A DNA stretch of 64,000 nucleotides from positions 11,751,376 through 11,815,375 of the forward strand of contig NC_049994.1 of assembly GCF_000003815.2 (NCBI RefSeq), read 5' to 3'. A program made the position numbers and the translations under genes. The notes beneath the pieces are model-generated. The model was not told the DNA's origin, searched no databases, and was given only the letters and a program-made list of their open reading frames with translations. Source of the DNA: Branchiostoma floridae (taxonomy: Eukaryota; Chordata; Leptocardii; Amphioxiformes; Branchiostomatidae). This document shows positions 1 to 12,800 of this stretch, piece after piece (positions within the stretch are counted from its first letter, which is position 1; every line of letters begins with the position of its first letter).

Positions 1-20
1 GTAGGCGCCTACTGTTGCAG

Positions 21-3000
21 TCCTCCTCTTAAGAGAGTGGTGAACGAAACAGGACCGTTCGTCTCCCAGTGTTATACCTACTTTCCAACATGCAATAATC
101 CAATAGGAATGGAGAACGGCAACATTCCGGATCATCAGATTAAGGCCTCGTCGTACAAACCCGAGTTCGGAGCTCACAAGTCCCGTCTTAATCTAAAAGG
201 TGCATGGATCAGCGAATCAAGCATACCGGGTAAAGAATGGCTGCAATTGGACATGGGAGAGGTACGCATCGTCACAGCTGTACTTACGCAAGGCCACGGC
301 CTTAGTAGTGAGCAGAGTTGGGTGGAAACGTATTCCTTATCTTTTAGCATCAACGGAATCAAGTGGTGGCACTACAAAAACGCCACCACCAACGAGGTCG
401 TTGTGTTCAAAGGAAACGACGATGGGGAAGCTATTCAACACCAGCATCTTCCAAGGGCGGTTGTGTCCAGATACGTTCGGTTTTATCCGGCTAGGTTCGT
501 AAACAATATGGCGTTGAGAGTGGAGCTAGTTGGCTGTACGCTTGACGAGTGTGACATCAAGCAAGACATCAAGGGCGTCAAGTTGTTCAATCAAGGTTCA
601 CTGGTGTGCAAAACGTATGAATGCATCAATGGAAAGGGCCACACCTACAGAGGAACTAAGAATGTGACGATGAACGGCCTACCATGTCAGAGGTGGAACA
701 CGGATGATCCAAACCCCCACTGCTATTCTCAGACAAAGTAAGGAATACATTTTGAATTTATACACAGGCAATACTTACATCACAAGATAAATGGATATTA
801 CCACAAAACACAGTAAAACTGTGAGCTATTATTTTCATTTCTATAACGACTTAGTGTTCATCTTCATGTTACATATACAGATCATCCTTCCAACAGTAGG
901 CATTAGTCCCCTTGAACACAGACGTGGCCAGGTATCGACTTCAAAGTAACGTTGACCCTGTCATGTATTTTATCCGGTAGCTATATTTTAGTCAGTAAGT
1001 AAATCGCAGATGCACAGTTTACTTTTTAAAAACATACTCTCTGCCCCAAGACCTATCAACCGCTCAAAAATCACGACCGAAGAAAGTACAAAACTCGAGA
1101 TATCGAACCGCTGCAGTACCATAGCAAGTCCCTAGGGAGCCCAAAATCTAAATGTGTCAAGGTCTCATCAAGACCTAACCACGTACAAATCTCAAGACAA
1201 TACATCCAGGCATTATGGAGTTATGATGGTCAACTACACACATAGACACAAACACTACGGAAAACATAACCCTTTAGCGAAGTTAAAAATGTTATACGTT
1301 CTTTTGTTCTATCAGGTACCCCCACCGATGCCTGGTCCACAACTACTGCCGTAACCTGCTGGATGACCCGACCCCCCGGCCCCGTCCCTGGTGCTACACC
1401 TCGGAGAAGTCGGAGAAAGGCTGGGAGTTCTGTGAGATCGAGCAGTGTGAGCTGGCCAGGAACAACCTGGGCTTCATCGGTGTGGAGGGCGAAGGGGACT
1501 GGGCAGGTAGGATCAGACGGCACCTTGTTTGGGTCACTTGGTCACTTTAGATATAAGGGTACATTACACAATAGTGGTGGTATCTCACTGCACTTGGGGC
1601 ACCGGTGCGACACTGCGGGGTTCGTTCACTGCGGCACTGTTGTTATTTTCGCCATCAACTTCTATAAGTTAGATATTGCGTAATACGTTAAGTATTACTT
1701 AGAATACAAAATACACAAAACGTAAGAAAATTAGTTCTCTATCTCTGAAATTTGTTGAGAACCGCACCGGTGCCCCAAGTGCAGTGATATGCCACTTATA
1801 TCTGACCTCCGTATGGGCCAATCTACATTACAAGCACGTGGTCTTGTTTAGAAAGTCGCAATTTTTCTGAACAGACTTACCACCAGGCCTTTGTGATACC
1901 CGCAATCCCACTAGATGATGTAGTTTCTTTGTTAGAAAAAACACACAACAACTAAAAAAGTACTTTTAAATGGTAATGGTATACAATGTCATGTACGTGC
2001 AACATAATGAATATGATCTCAACCAGATAATTTCCGACTGGACTAGAGTTTTGCTGTGTCTTTGCTGACATTTGATGTAATCAGCTGGAGATTTGAGTAA
2101 AAATATAGGTGTGCGCGTATGGGCAGAACGTATAGGTTTGAAATTGTGATAGGTGAAATTTGATCATTGCTACCAGAAGGTACCTCGCTCACAGTATGAA
2201 TGTGCAAATGGGTTGCTGACACTTTTAAAATACTGTTTCATAGGTGAGAATAAGAGCACCTCACACTTTGCCACGTTCACATTATCCCCATCAATACAAG
2301 TAAAAAGTGATGCCTTAAATTTCTAATCTCACTTTCAAGTGACATTTCCAATACAACATACGTGCCCTCACGGAAATGAGGTTCACTGCAATAGCCAATA
2401 CCACGGGGTGACACAAACCGTATTTGACACGTTAACGGCAAGGCCTGGTTTGTCTTCATGATGTTGTAATCTTCTCGGTGATTGCATGGGGACCCGGAGA
2501 CCCCTCGGTGTGTGATAACTGTCGGCTCCTGGCGCCGGGTCAACAGGAAACGGAATTACTGCACGTCCTGGCGTAACCTAACGGCCGTCATTTCCTTCTA
2601 GTTGTTATCGGTGGGGTCATTTCCCACATAGAGACCGCGTTGGGCATTAATCTTTATGTCCGAACTGTCAGACTACCTTGTTGATCGCTCAAAGGCCATT
2701 TTCAATCTATTGGCAACAGACCATCTGTGACCAACCATTTGCTCCGTCTTCAAAATGTAACACACACATACTTTGTTTTGGAATTAGGACACTTCTTTTT
2801 CACATTCCATTTTCGACTTCGATGATTTTACGATAACCCGACATTTCCCACGTAGAGACCGTGTTGGGTATTTATCTTTATGTTCGCACTGTCAGACTAC
2901 TTGTGGACTATTTTCAATCTATTGGTAACAGACCATCTGTCATTGTCAATCTATTGGTAACAGACCATCTGTGACCAAACTATTTGCTTCGTCTTCAAAA

Positions 3001-6000
3001 TATAAGACACACATACTTTGTGTAGGAAGTAGGACACTTCTTTTTCACATTCCATTTTCGACTTCAATGGTTTTACGATTACCCGTTGAAAGCGGTCAGC
3101 ACCATATTACAGTATTATCAATAAACCATAATTAACCTTGCTCATGTATAATAGACTTTTGTGTGCCGTTTGCACGTAGGGTTCATCTCCAATTCCTTCA
3201 CGGACGACTACAGTGATATTTCCGACATCTCCACGGCCTCTAAGGAAGAAATCGATGAGCTGGGGCATCAGAAGGAAGACTTCGTGCTCCAGTGCACCTT
3301 CGACAAGCGGAGGTGCAAGTTGAGAGAGCTGCACAAGTTCCAGAACTCCAAGTTTGGGAACTGCTACACCTTCAACCCCGGCATGGGCATACAGGACGAG
3401 ATCAGCACAATGAAGTCAGGCGCGCGTTATGGACTGAAGATGACATTATTCGTCCGTAATTAATCGATGATATGTTCTTTTTATGACTAGTTTTGAGTCT
3501 CGTTTCATTGGAGTCATTGCCATTTTCAAAAGATCATTAAATTCATGATGATAACACTCTTGTTCAATGTGATATCGTGAGTGAAACACTTAAAAATTTA
3601 TTAAACGTCCGATCCAATGTCAAGCACTATGTCATCTTTGTCGGTATGGCACTTTCCGACCCACCCACATTTGACACCCTGGTGCTCGATTTATGAATTA
3701 ACAATCATAGTAAAAAGCTTACCATTGTCAAAGGTAATAAATATTCATTCCAATGATACATCATGAAAGGTAATTTATAAAATAAACATGGGATAATAAA
3801 ATCAGGTTTCCAAACTTTTTGCAGTTCTATTACCTAGAAAACTGTATTTGAGTTTTTAATTACATAGTCATGACGGTATTACTAATTAAATGTATTTGTG
3901 CAATCATTGATGGACATTCAAGATGACTTTTTGTGTTTCAGAGAAAAATGAGTATGTAGGAATTTTTGGACAAGAGCCAGGCGCCACAGTCACCATTCAC
4001 CCGGTGAATATGACGCCCTTTCCCGAGGACCACGGCTTGATCCTCCGGCCAGGAGAGAGTACTTTCATCGGAATAAGGTTAGAAATTATATCAAAACTGT
4101 ATGTAAAGATTACTAAATACCAAAGAAAGACCAGATGTTAAAGGGTAAAATGTTAGGTAATAGTACTATTGAAAAATTTGTTACTATAGTTTGTTGCTGC
4201 TGTATTAATCATGTGTGAAAAATGTACGTGATAATGTGAAAGCGATCTTGTGACTTTTATGTCAAAAAGCTATATATAATATAAGTTACTTTGACTGAAA
4301 AAGCGGTCTTACATATCATTTATTGGCCATCGATAACCAAAGTGATAACTTACAGTAGGCATAGGATGGAAAGGTCACGGGATCGACTCTTGCTTTGGCG
4401 TTAATTAGCTCTCCGTTCTGACAAGGCCATACCTTTTTCTTACATCTTTTTCCAGAAAGAAAGTGGTCCAGCGTTTACAGTACCCATACGGGGACTGTAT
4501 ACACTCCACGGAAGAGTTTGATTCCTTGTACGGAGGTTCCTACTCCTTCTTGAGTTGTCAGAAGACGTGCCTGCAGAGAGCGATTCTCGACAAATGTGAG
4601 TGCACAGACGAGCTGGTGACCGGCAGCGACTCTGGGATCTGCAGCGTCTTGAACAGCACACAGGTAACTCAGATGTTCCAAAGTTTCTTGCTACCGTGTA
4701 CTAGTTCACCATGCGTTCTCACATGCTTAGATCCATCAAGGGATACCTGATGGCCTGGGTACCATCCTCCGTCTGAGTTACTACGGATAATGGCTCACCT
4801 TTTGTCGAAAAGGGAGAACCAGTGGTAACTACGGAGAATAAAACCAGGCCAGAAAGGTTACTGATTTGAGTTGTATAACCCTGTTAATACAGTATACATA
4901 AATACATAAACTAATATATCCTTAAGTCTTGAGGGTGGGGGCTGTGCTGCAGTTTGAGTCAGCCTCCTGGTTCCAAACAGTTCCATTGGATGGAATGTTA
5001 ACGTTTTCCTTCACTTCTAACTTGTAACACTGCTTATTTCAGGAGCGATGCAGACGTAGCCAACGCCAACTGTTTGACGATGACGAGATCAGGTGTAACT
5101 GTAAGCAGAGCTGTAGGGTAAGTCATGTTTTGTTGTATTTGTTCAGTTTACACGATGTGGTAAAGGTTGATGACTTGCGTTATGGTCCTCCGTTGTAACG
5201 AATCTTGTACAAAACGACGTGCTATACATTAATGTGGCATGGTTTGTCCGCCAACAAACTGATAAGCATACTAAGCTACACTTAACTGTGTGCCAATGCG
5301 TGTGATATTTTATATCCAACATATATTTGCCTCACTGCGCTCAATATTACTGGTCACACAAAATACACTATAAACTGTCCTGAACTATAACATTCAGAGC
5401 ACGCTCTATGAATGGCATATCAAGATGCAAAAATGGGGTCGGGGGTCACATTGGTTCCCCATTTCAGACGACATTGTACAATTTAACATAAACAATTAAA
5501 CATAACTTACATTGGAGACCGCACTCTCACCGTGGCGTCACCTTGCGAAGAGAGAAATAATTCCAGTCATTTTAGCTCTCGGGAAGATATCTGACTTTTC
5601 CGAAATGTTGTGTACACACACACACACAAAAAACGCACAGTATCGTACGGCATTATGAAAATGAATCAACCTGCAATGCACGTAGGCCATATGGCACAAA
5701 CATTTGGCTGTATGAAATGCGAGTTCTTGTTAGGAAATTTATCGCTCTATTGCGCCACTTTGCCCAGCTTTTAAACATATATACGACTCGATGAACAATG
5801 CATCAACTGTAGCAGATACTTTGTATACTTAGTGTCTTTATCATTGTGTACCTATATTTATAAGACATGTGTCATATTACCTCCCAGGATGAGGTCTACA
5901 ACATATGGATGTCGTCATCAACATGGCCGTCAGATAACTACCTGCCGTACGTGCTGCAGAACATCCACAGCCGCAGCCGCGCCAAGAACCTGCCCAGGAC

Positions 6001-6823
6001 GGCCGAGGAAGTCAAGCAGAACCTGGTCCGGCTCCATGTGTACTTCCAGGTAACTCTAAATGTCAAATAGAAGCTTTAATAAGACTTTACTATCGAAAAC
6101 ACGTGCATATGGAGGTAAATCTCTAACATAATACTCAGTCTCTACCATACTATTCTACATATACATGACAGAGTAGGAACCATATTATACTAAACTCTCT
6201 GGCAGTTTCTCTACATACCTGGCCTATTTCTACTGGTTACCCAGTTACCAACTCACTGAAGGGTCTGGTGGATACTCAAAATCATAATGGAAACTAGAAG
6301 TTGAGTGAACTCTTTTAATCATCTTCTGTATGTTAGGATAATCCTTTGAATTGGCAGATTCCCTGGTGTTTCGGATTCAATAGACTACGAGTTCAAGAAT
6401 ACATTCTATAGCTACATTGTAACTATTTCATCTTACCTCTTTTTTATATCATGAGTCAAAATTTTGCAGATACAGAATCTTCATGTTTTTTTTTTCTTCT
6501 TCAATTTTTAGGAACTCACGTTTGAAGAGATCCGGGAGCATGAGGGATATCTGTTTGAAGAACTCCTGAGCGGCATCGGAGGCCTGTTAGGGCTGTACGT
6601 CGGGATTTCAGTCATCACCATCTTTGAGGTGCTGCAATTTGGTTGTGAAATTCTGAGAGCTCTCTTCCGAAAATGGAGGAGGAGCAAAGTGGCCGACCGG
6701 GTCAAGAAGAAGACAGTTTCCAAAGATGAGGACTATCATCCTTCCGCCATCTTTTATGAAGTAGGGGACAAAAATATGACGTATAACGAACCTTATCGTC
6801 CTACCAAAGAATACTTCCTTTGA
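21..6823 (+). CDS. DEG/ENaC (ASIC-like) cation channel with discoidin and kringle domains, 5' end outside window
   Basis: Eight exons join in frame: 21-737, 1316-1506, 3180-3455, 3942-4077, 4456-4663, 5043-5117, 5888-6049 and 6512-6823. They give 691 residues plus stop, and the N-terminus lies left of the window. Visible residues about 25-175 form an F5/8C discoidin domain (CNNPIGMENG, W-QLD, RYVRFYP). Residues about 195-290 form a kringle with the typical NYCRN and PWCYT blocks. From about 303 the DEG/ENaC extracellular core follows (CTFDKRRC, GNCYTFN, QKNEYVGIF, YPYGDC, a Cys-rich thumb). The last exon holds the pre-TM2 segment and TM2 with GGLLGLYVGISVITIFE, where GIS matches the family's G-x-S filter. 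A basic cytoplasmic tail follows. TM1 is not visible and must be upstream if the channel is complete, which would place the two extra modules inside the extracellular loop. Family membership is secure; ligand and gating are unknown. Confidence 0.9.
1577..1795. mobile_element. MITE family 2, copy 1 (intron of channel gene)
   Basis: A roughly 220-bp element with inverted ends (left GTGGTATCTCACTGCACTTG, right the complement ending GTGATATGCCAC). The inner parts of the ends are GC-rich, with GGGGCACCGGTGCG. Related copies lie at 40841-41089 and about 48490-48730. No protein is encoded, so it is a non-autonomous DNA element. Confidence 0.75.
2620..3085 (+). repeat. Tandem direct duplication of about 220-240 bp
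   Basis: Copy 1 (about 2620-2840) and copy 2 (about 2843-3085) share the same order of blocks: TTTCCCAC-TAGAGACCG, CAATCTATTGG-AACAGACC, CACACATACTTTGT and CACATTCCATTTTCGACTTC. Copy 2 has an extra internal repeat of the CAATCTATTGGTAACAGACC block. It lies in the intron between the kringle exon and the channel core. Confidence 0.8.
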
Positions 6824-6903
6824 AGAAAAAATAAAGGCCTCTTAGAATGAAAATAAATAGCATTGCTCAAAAAATGTAATGAATATACATTCAGGTATCT
6901 TGG

Positions 6904-6909
6904 AATAAA
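6904..6909 (+). terminator. Likely poly(A) signal of the DEG/ENaC gene
   Basis: This AATAAA hexamer lies about 80 bp after the stop codon. Further AATAAA copies at 6830-6835 and 6852-6857 are too close to the stop to be first choices. Confidence 0.45.
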
Positions 6910-7532
6910 GTATTGAATTGCAAAAAAAATAGAAAAATACCTGCACCCCTCAGGCGTTGCCAAAAGTTACGTATAGCATACAATTGTATTGTCATTGATA
7001 AATTAAATGGGCAGAAAAAAATATAAGCTTATGAACTAAATTAAATTGACAATAGATTTTCATCGATATTGTACGTCAACACCTTAAAATTATGTGTTGT
7101 GTTAGTGCTGAGTCTCTCAAATATTTCACATACTTCAACATTCCTCACATCACATCTGTGATTCTAACACATTGCAGGCCTGTGGTCTTACAGATAAGAA
7201 AATATCATTAAAGAATAGCATTTATTAGCTGCATGATAATCTTGAAGTCATAAACAACAGGGTACGTGTGGTATATTGGTGTACAGAATTTGATATATAC
7301 GATTGATGAAGAAACTGAGTATCCTATATATCATATGTGGCATTATATGTGGCATGCTTGATATTGTAGGTTATATTTGTGGTATATGTATACGAGTCCA
7401 GCTTGTAGCCTTAGCTTAGGACATATATACATGTATTGTAGCAATGTTATACGATAACCATATACGAATGGGACATTTCAGCAAGACTCTGTACATACAA
7501 TGTACATGTACTCTATAGTGTACGGCATATAT

Positions 7533-7749
7533 AACGCTAGTGCACCTTTATCCGTGGGGTAACCTATATCCGTTGTTTTTGAAAACAGCATATTTAGGGA
7601 TATCAAGTCGACGGACGGTTGTTTCAAATTGTAATATTTTCAAAATATAGCAGTTTGAATTCACATTTCGTCGGCATGACTGTCCTAAATACCCTGCTGT
7701 TGAAAACAACGTATATAGGTTACCCAACGGATAAAGGGGAACTAGCGTT
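7533..7749. mobile_element. MITE family 1, copy 1
   Basis: The inverted ends are AACGCTAGTGCACCTTTATC on the left and GGATAAAGGGGAACTAGCGTT on the right. The inside carries the family signature GATATCAAGTCGACGGACGG. The same ends and core recur at 22893, 23997, 36342 and 37342, and degenerately at about 33950. No coding capacity. Confidence 0.8.
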
Positions 7750-8254
7750 ATACCTTATACAACAAGATATATTGTCCTGCATGGTGTTCTAAGCAATAAG
7801 TGTGCAGGCTGGTTACTTCATGCAATGGTCCCTTCTTGCATTTCTCTTTATAAAGGGATGAAAACCGGCAGTTCAAAGTATTATGCATCATGTATACTAC
7901 CCACAATAGCTGTGTCCACTTTGAATCATCACTCTATTATAGGACTATATTGTGATATCATATACATTGTGAAGAGTCCTGTGATACAACTGTTAATAAA
8001 GTTTGTATATCTGTTAAGCTTCCTCCTTGAAATTTACGATCAGATACCTGAAATATAGATTTAGGTCCCCGTGACGCCTGTTTGTGTCTGCAGTCATCCG
8101 ATTGGGAGTAAAGGGTTAAAAACTTACAAAGAAACAGAAATAAGACAATTTGTGAACAAAATCTGAGTCAACTAGAGCCCTAATGATTATCCTTGCTTAT
8201 GTAAAAAAAAAATTACGGAAATCCACAATGAACTGAGCTAAATGCTTAATAGTT

Positions 8255-8345
8255 AGCCAGTGTTTGCATAATCTCTCGCTGACTGGGGTTAATGACCCCC
8301 CTTCCCTAAGTGGAGGCAACTGTAGGGTCGCTAGGAGCGCTAATT
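8255..8345. repeat. Short interspersed repeat, related to 17325-17400
   Basis: The stretch with AATCTCTCGCTGACTGGGGT and a following T-AATGACCCCCCTTCC recurs in reverse orientation at about 17325-17400. Two matching copies point to a dispersed repeat of unknown type. Confidence 0.5.
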
Positions 8346-9049
8346 TTCAGACTACATAAAAATAGACTCATGCCCACCCTCGAATGTATAAAATTACTTA
8401 GCTTTGGTTGAGAAGTTCACAAAATGGTGGGGCAAGGTTGAAGAGTGCCCCTAGGCTGAATATCAAAAGTTTATGACCAGAAACTGTCTCATGGGAGCCA
8501 ATAAGAAGACAGGTGTCATGGCAGCAAAAACATTGGGCCCCCAAGCACCTTATTTTTTTTTCATTTTTCAATGTTTCATTTTTATGCACCATTCACTTTG
8601 CTAGGACAAGAACTTAGCCCCCTTATCGTAATTTCCAGCGAGGAGCACTGCTCAGTATTGGAAGTACAGAGTGAGTATAATGTCCCACCTGCTTGATGGC
8701 TCCTCCATCTGACGTGCCTCTCGGCACATGAGTAGCTGTGATCTTCAGCCAGAGCTCCACCCTTCATTGTACGTTTCGTCCCTTCCCTCTGGTACGCCTC
8801 TGGGTGGGGGGACGACAGGGGAGACGTCTCCCCCCTGCCTCACTGCTACTCTTACTCTTCATGCTGTTTCTTTCCTACCCCAGCTCTTGTCTTTTCTTCT
8901 CATCCTGAGACAGAAACTGGCTTTCTCTACTTCTTCAGCCATCTTTCTCATTAGCTTTTTACCGATTGACAGTTCTCTGCACATACGAGCACAGATCTTC
9001 CTGCAAATCCTCTGCAACCCACTTCGGGGTACAGTCATCTACAGTGTCA

Positions 9050-9190
9050 CATTCCATCCGTTCTGCTTGCACTGCTCTCTGAGGTCTTCATATTTGAGCT
9101 TTTTTCTTTCAAAGGCATGCTGAATGTTTTCCTCCCAAGGAACAGTAAGTTCAATGATAAACACAGGGTACATGGTAGGACGGTAGATGT
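9050..9190 (-). pseudogene. Retroelement-like coding remnant (IELTVPWE motif)
   Basis: On the minus strand one frame reads VFIIELTVPWEENI, then a block with FERKKLKY and a closing GWNVTL before a stop. Fragments with ELTVPWE followed by ERK-KY are common in degenerate animal retrotransposons with a C-terminal nuclease-like part. No intact frame extends upstream, so this is a decayed piece. The element type is inference from memory of the motif. Confidence 0.45.
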
Positions 9191-9883
9191 AGGGATGTAG
9201 AAGTAAAGGAGGGCTTCTACACTTAATGTTTTATTTGTAACCATACATACAGTTTTTAATACTAGTAAACATTTAGGCAGCCACAACTTCCATCCAACTT
9301 CCAGGTGTAACTTACACAAGCAGGATGGTGGAAATTATGAAGAACACAGGCCCGTATCAAAACAAAGCAGAGAGTCAGTTGAAAATGCAAAGCACACTTC
9401 GCCGGCACTGATCTGCACACTGAAGAGTACAGCCTGAAGTAGCTAGAAGTTGAACACATGTTTGATCTTGATTCTCTGGAGACCAGGCAGATGGCTGCAG
9501 TAGTGTTGCCAATAAAGTCATTGGAACTTTGGACAGCGGTAATACAAGGAAAGCCACGATGAACCAATACCTACCCTCCTCCCCATGTCAGTCATTTCGG
9601 AATTGGCGCGCAAACGCCGTGCAGTAGCGACATCTTGCGGATTATGTCTGAAAAACAGGCTGCATACAGTATGGCCGCAGCCAAACGCATCAAGTTGTTG
9701 CGAACATTTGCTCCAGAAGAACTCATCTCAACGACTCTGTCTTCAAAAAAGGAGCGTCTAATATAATTGCTTGAATATAAATATAGTATGCACAGGAAAA
9801 CCGCTGTTGAAGGACAGCATATGAATTTGCTAGTGCTGTCATTCCCTTTTCGTTCTGTTGCTGTTCTCCCTCGGGAATCCAAG

Positions 9884-12800
9884 ATGGCGCAGCAGGTGGA
9901 GCTGAACGCGCTGAACCTTCAGCAGCTGGAAATGCTGAAAAATCAGCTGGATCAGGTCGGTATGCAGCACATGAAGGGGTATCTCATCATGTGAAGTCTA
10001 CCAGCAATACGTTTAGCACGACAAAAGTGGTTGATGTTTGCCGTAGAGACAGAAATAGCACTCCCTCTGTGATGAGGGTGGGTTGGGTTTAGGCATGGAG
10101 TGGGGAGGGGGGTAGGACGAAATGGAATTCTGTAACGGTACAAAATTTGTATCTTTCGTCTTAAGTTATACGTGGATATCTTAAGACTATATGATTGGAA
10201 TTCAGTGTAGAAAAGGCAATCCATCGTACCTTTCGCAACAATTTCACAATATGAAAAAGTAGTGTGAGGAACTATGAACACAAATATTTATGGGCATAGC
10301 CATATGACAAGTGTAACATGGGGAGGGTCTTTTTAGCGAATGCCCACAAACGCCCACTCTAGAGAAGTCCGCGCTGCACGAATCTCATTTTTTTTGCTTG
10401 GAATATGTCCACGTTGTGCTCCCATGTATTAATCCTGAGTTTCAAGTCAATCCATTGACCCGAAGTGACATAAATCAAAGTTTTCGATTCTCGATGGTCT
10501 TTTTAGCGAACGCCCAGCAAAATGTCTTTTTAGCGAATGCCCACTATATCCACAAAAATATCGGCCGTCGCGCAACGACACCTAAACCTACCGCCACAAA
10601 CATGTTCAAGATGGTGTCCCATTGATGTGTACGGAGTTTCCGTGCTTTACAAGCATTTTAAGTCCCTGTTTTTGGTCAAAATGTACGGCGACGATACTAC
10701 CATACTTTAACTATAGCAATTCAAAATGGCGGGCACTAGTCATGTGACCTCCTTGCGAGACTGTTCTATAAGTATCGCGGGAGGGACTGTTGTAGCATAG
10801 CTTCTCATACAACCATTTTAGAGTGAATTCTGAACAAGATTTTCATTTCATAGTGCTATCATCTGACTGATATTTACAATGTGGTCATTTCTTCTGTGCT
10901 ATTATTACCCAGGTTTGAGGAACTTAGTGCAAATATGGATATTGTTTCACCTCAGTGTCTCGGACACATTAGTGGTATAAACCTGAATAGGGGCAGGTAA
11001 CCAATACTAGAAAAACGTAGCTATTTATTATTAACAATACTATTTACATTATAATAATAACTCTTCACCAAACTGGACTTTTCTTATCTTTATCTATCAC
11101 AGAAACATTGTTACAATGAGGATTTGATTAGATGAGTATCTGTTACAGTGTGTACAAACTTATTTCAAATACAAAAATGTATTTCGTTTCACTTCCTAAA
11201 TATTTTTAAAGTATTGGAAGAAGTTGACACATAAACAATATTAATTGCATTATTTATGTGCAATAAAATGTGACCACATGCTATCAATAGCCTAATAAAA
11301 TGTTGGAACATGGCACAAGCGGGCTCCTCTTCTGAGTACAGAAAGGAAATGTTTTATAACATTTAGTTATGACGTAGAAAATTTCAATTGTAAAATGTAC
11401 CTTTATTAACATTTACAAACAAATTGTTTTTTTCTCTTCTTAATAAATGACAACAATACAGGTAAGTAAGGTGTGTTTCCTTTTATAACAGGCCAGGTAA
11501 GACGCCAAACAGGTAAGTAAGGTGTGTTTCCTTTTATAGCAGACCAGGTAAGACACCGTACAGGTGAGTAAGGTGTGTTTCCTTGACTACAGACTAGGTA
11601 AGACACCTTACAGGTGAGCAACGTGTATTTCCTTTCATTACAGACCAGGTAAGACACCGTACAGGTGAGTAATGTGTAGTTCCTTTGATTACAGACCAGG
11701 TAAGACACCGTACAGGTGAGTAAGGTGTATTTCCTTTGATTACAGACCAGGTAAGACACCGTACAGGTGAGTAAGGTGTGTTTCCTTGACTACAGGCCAG
11801 GTAAGACACCATACAGGTAAGTAAGGTGTGTTTCCTTTTATAACAGACCAGGTAAGACACCGTACAGGTTTTGTAACGTGTATTCCCTTTGATTACAGAC
11901 CAGGTAAGACACCATACAGGTGAGTAACGTGTATTTCCTTTGTTCACAGACCAGGTAAGACACCGTACAGGTGAGTAACGTGTATTTCCTTTCATTACAG
12001 ACCAGGTAAGACACCGTACAGGTGAGTAAGGTGTGTTTCCTTTTATAACAGACTAGGTAAGACACCGTACAGGTAAGTAACGTGTATTTCCTTTCAGTAC
12101 AGACCAGGTAAGACACCGTACGGGTGAGTTTCCTATTATAACAGACTAGGTAAGACAACATACAGGTAAGTAACGTGTATTTCCTTTGATTACAGGCCAG
12201 GTAAGACACCATACAGGTAAGTAAGGTGTGTTTCTTTTTATAACAGACCAGGTATGACACCGTGCATGTGAGTAACGTGTATTTCCTTTGATTACAGACC
12301 AGGTAAGACACCATACAGGTGAGTAATGTGTATTTCCTTTCATTACAGACCAGGTAAGACACCGCACAGGTGAGTAAGGTGTATTTCCTTTGTCTATAGA
12401 CCAGATAGGGTATTACACAGGTGAGTAAGGCGTCTTTCCTTTGCCTATATACCATATAGGCCATTATACAGGTGAGTAAGGGGTCTTTCCTTTGCCTATA
12501 GACCAGATAGGGTATTATGCAGGTGAGTAAAGCAACTTTCCTTTGCCTGTAGACCAGATAGGGTATTATACAGGTAAGTTAGGTGTCTTTCCTTCGCCTA
12601 TATACCAGATGGGGCATTATACAGGTAAGTAAGGTGTCTTTCCCTTGCCTATATACCAGATAGGCCATTATACAGGTGAGTAAAGCGTCTTTCCTTTGCC
12701 TGTAGACCAGATAGGGTATTATACAGGTAAGTTAGGTGTCTTTCCTTCGCCTATATACCAGATGGGGCATTATACAGGTAAGTAAGGTGTCTTTCCCTTG

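Larger units (their letters stand above)
6910..9883. other. Intergenic spacer between channel gene and prefoldin 5
   Basis: No intact gene is visible in about 3 kb. It contains a MITE (7533-7749), a short interspersed repeat (8255-8345) and a retroelement coding remnant (about 9050-9190, minus). The last 100 bp before 9884 should hold the prefoldin promoter; no TATA box is evident. Confidence 0.6.

Noticed and set aside
8728-9123. 131-codon plus-strand frame starting MSSCDLQPEL
   Set aside because: Low-complexity Ser/Leu composition, no family resemblance, and part of it is antisense to a retroelement remnant.
9262-9567. Minus-strand frame with CVLHNF, suggestive of a Harbinger-type transposase end
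   Set aside because: Only a six-residue resemblance; no catalytic motif or flanking inverted repeats.
10398-10625. 75-codon reading frame in the left arm of the fold-back element, mirrored at 14723-14950
   Set aside because: It exists twice only because the arms are inverted copies. It resembles no protein family I know and contains the element's terminal subrepeat as codons.
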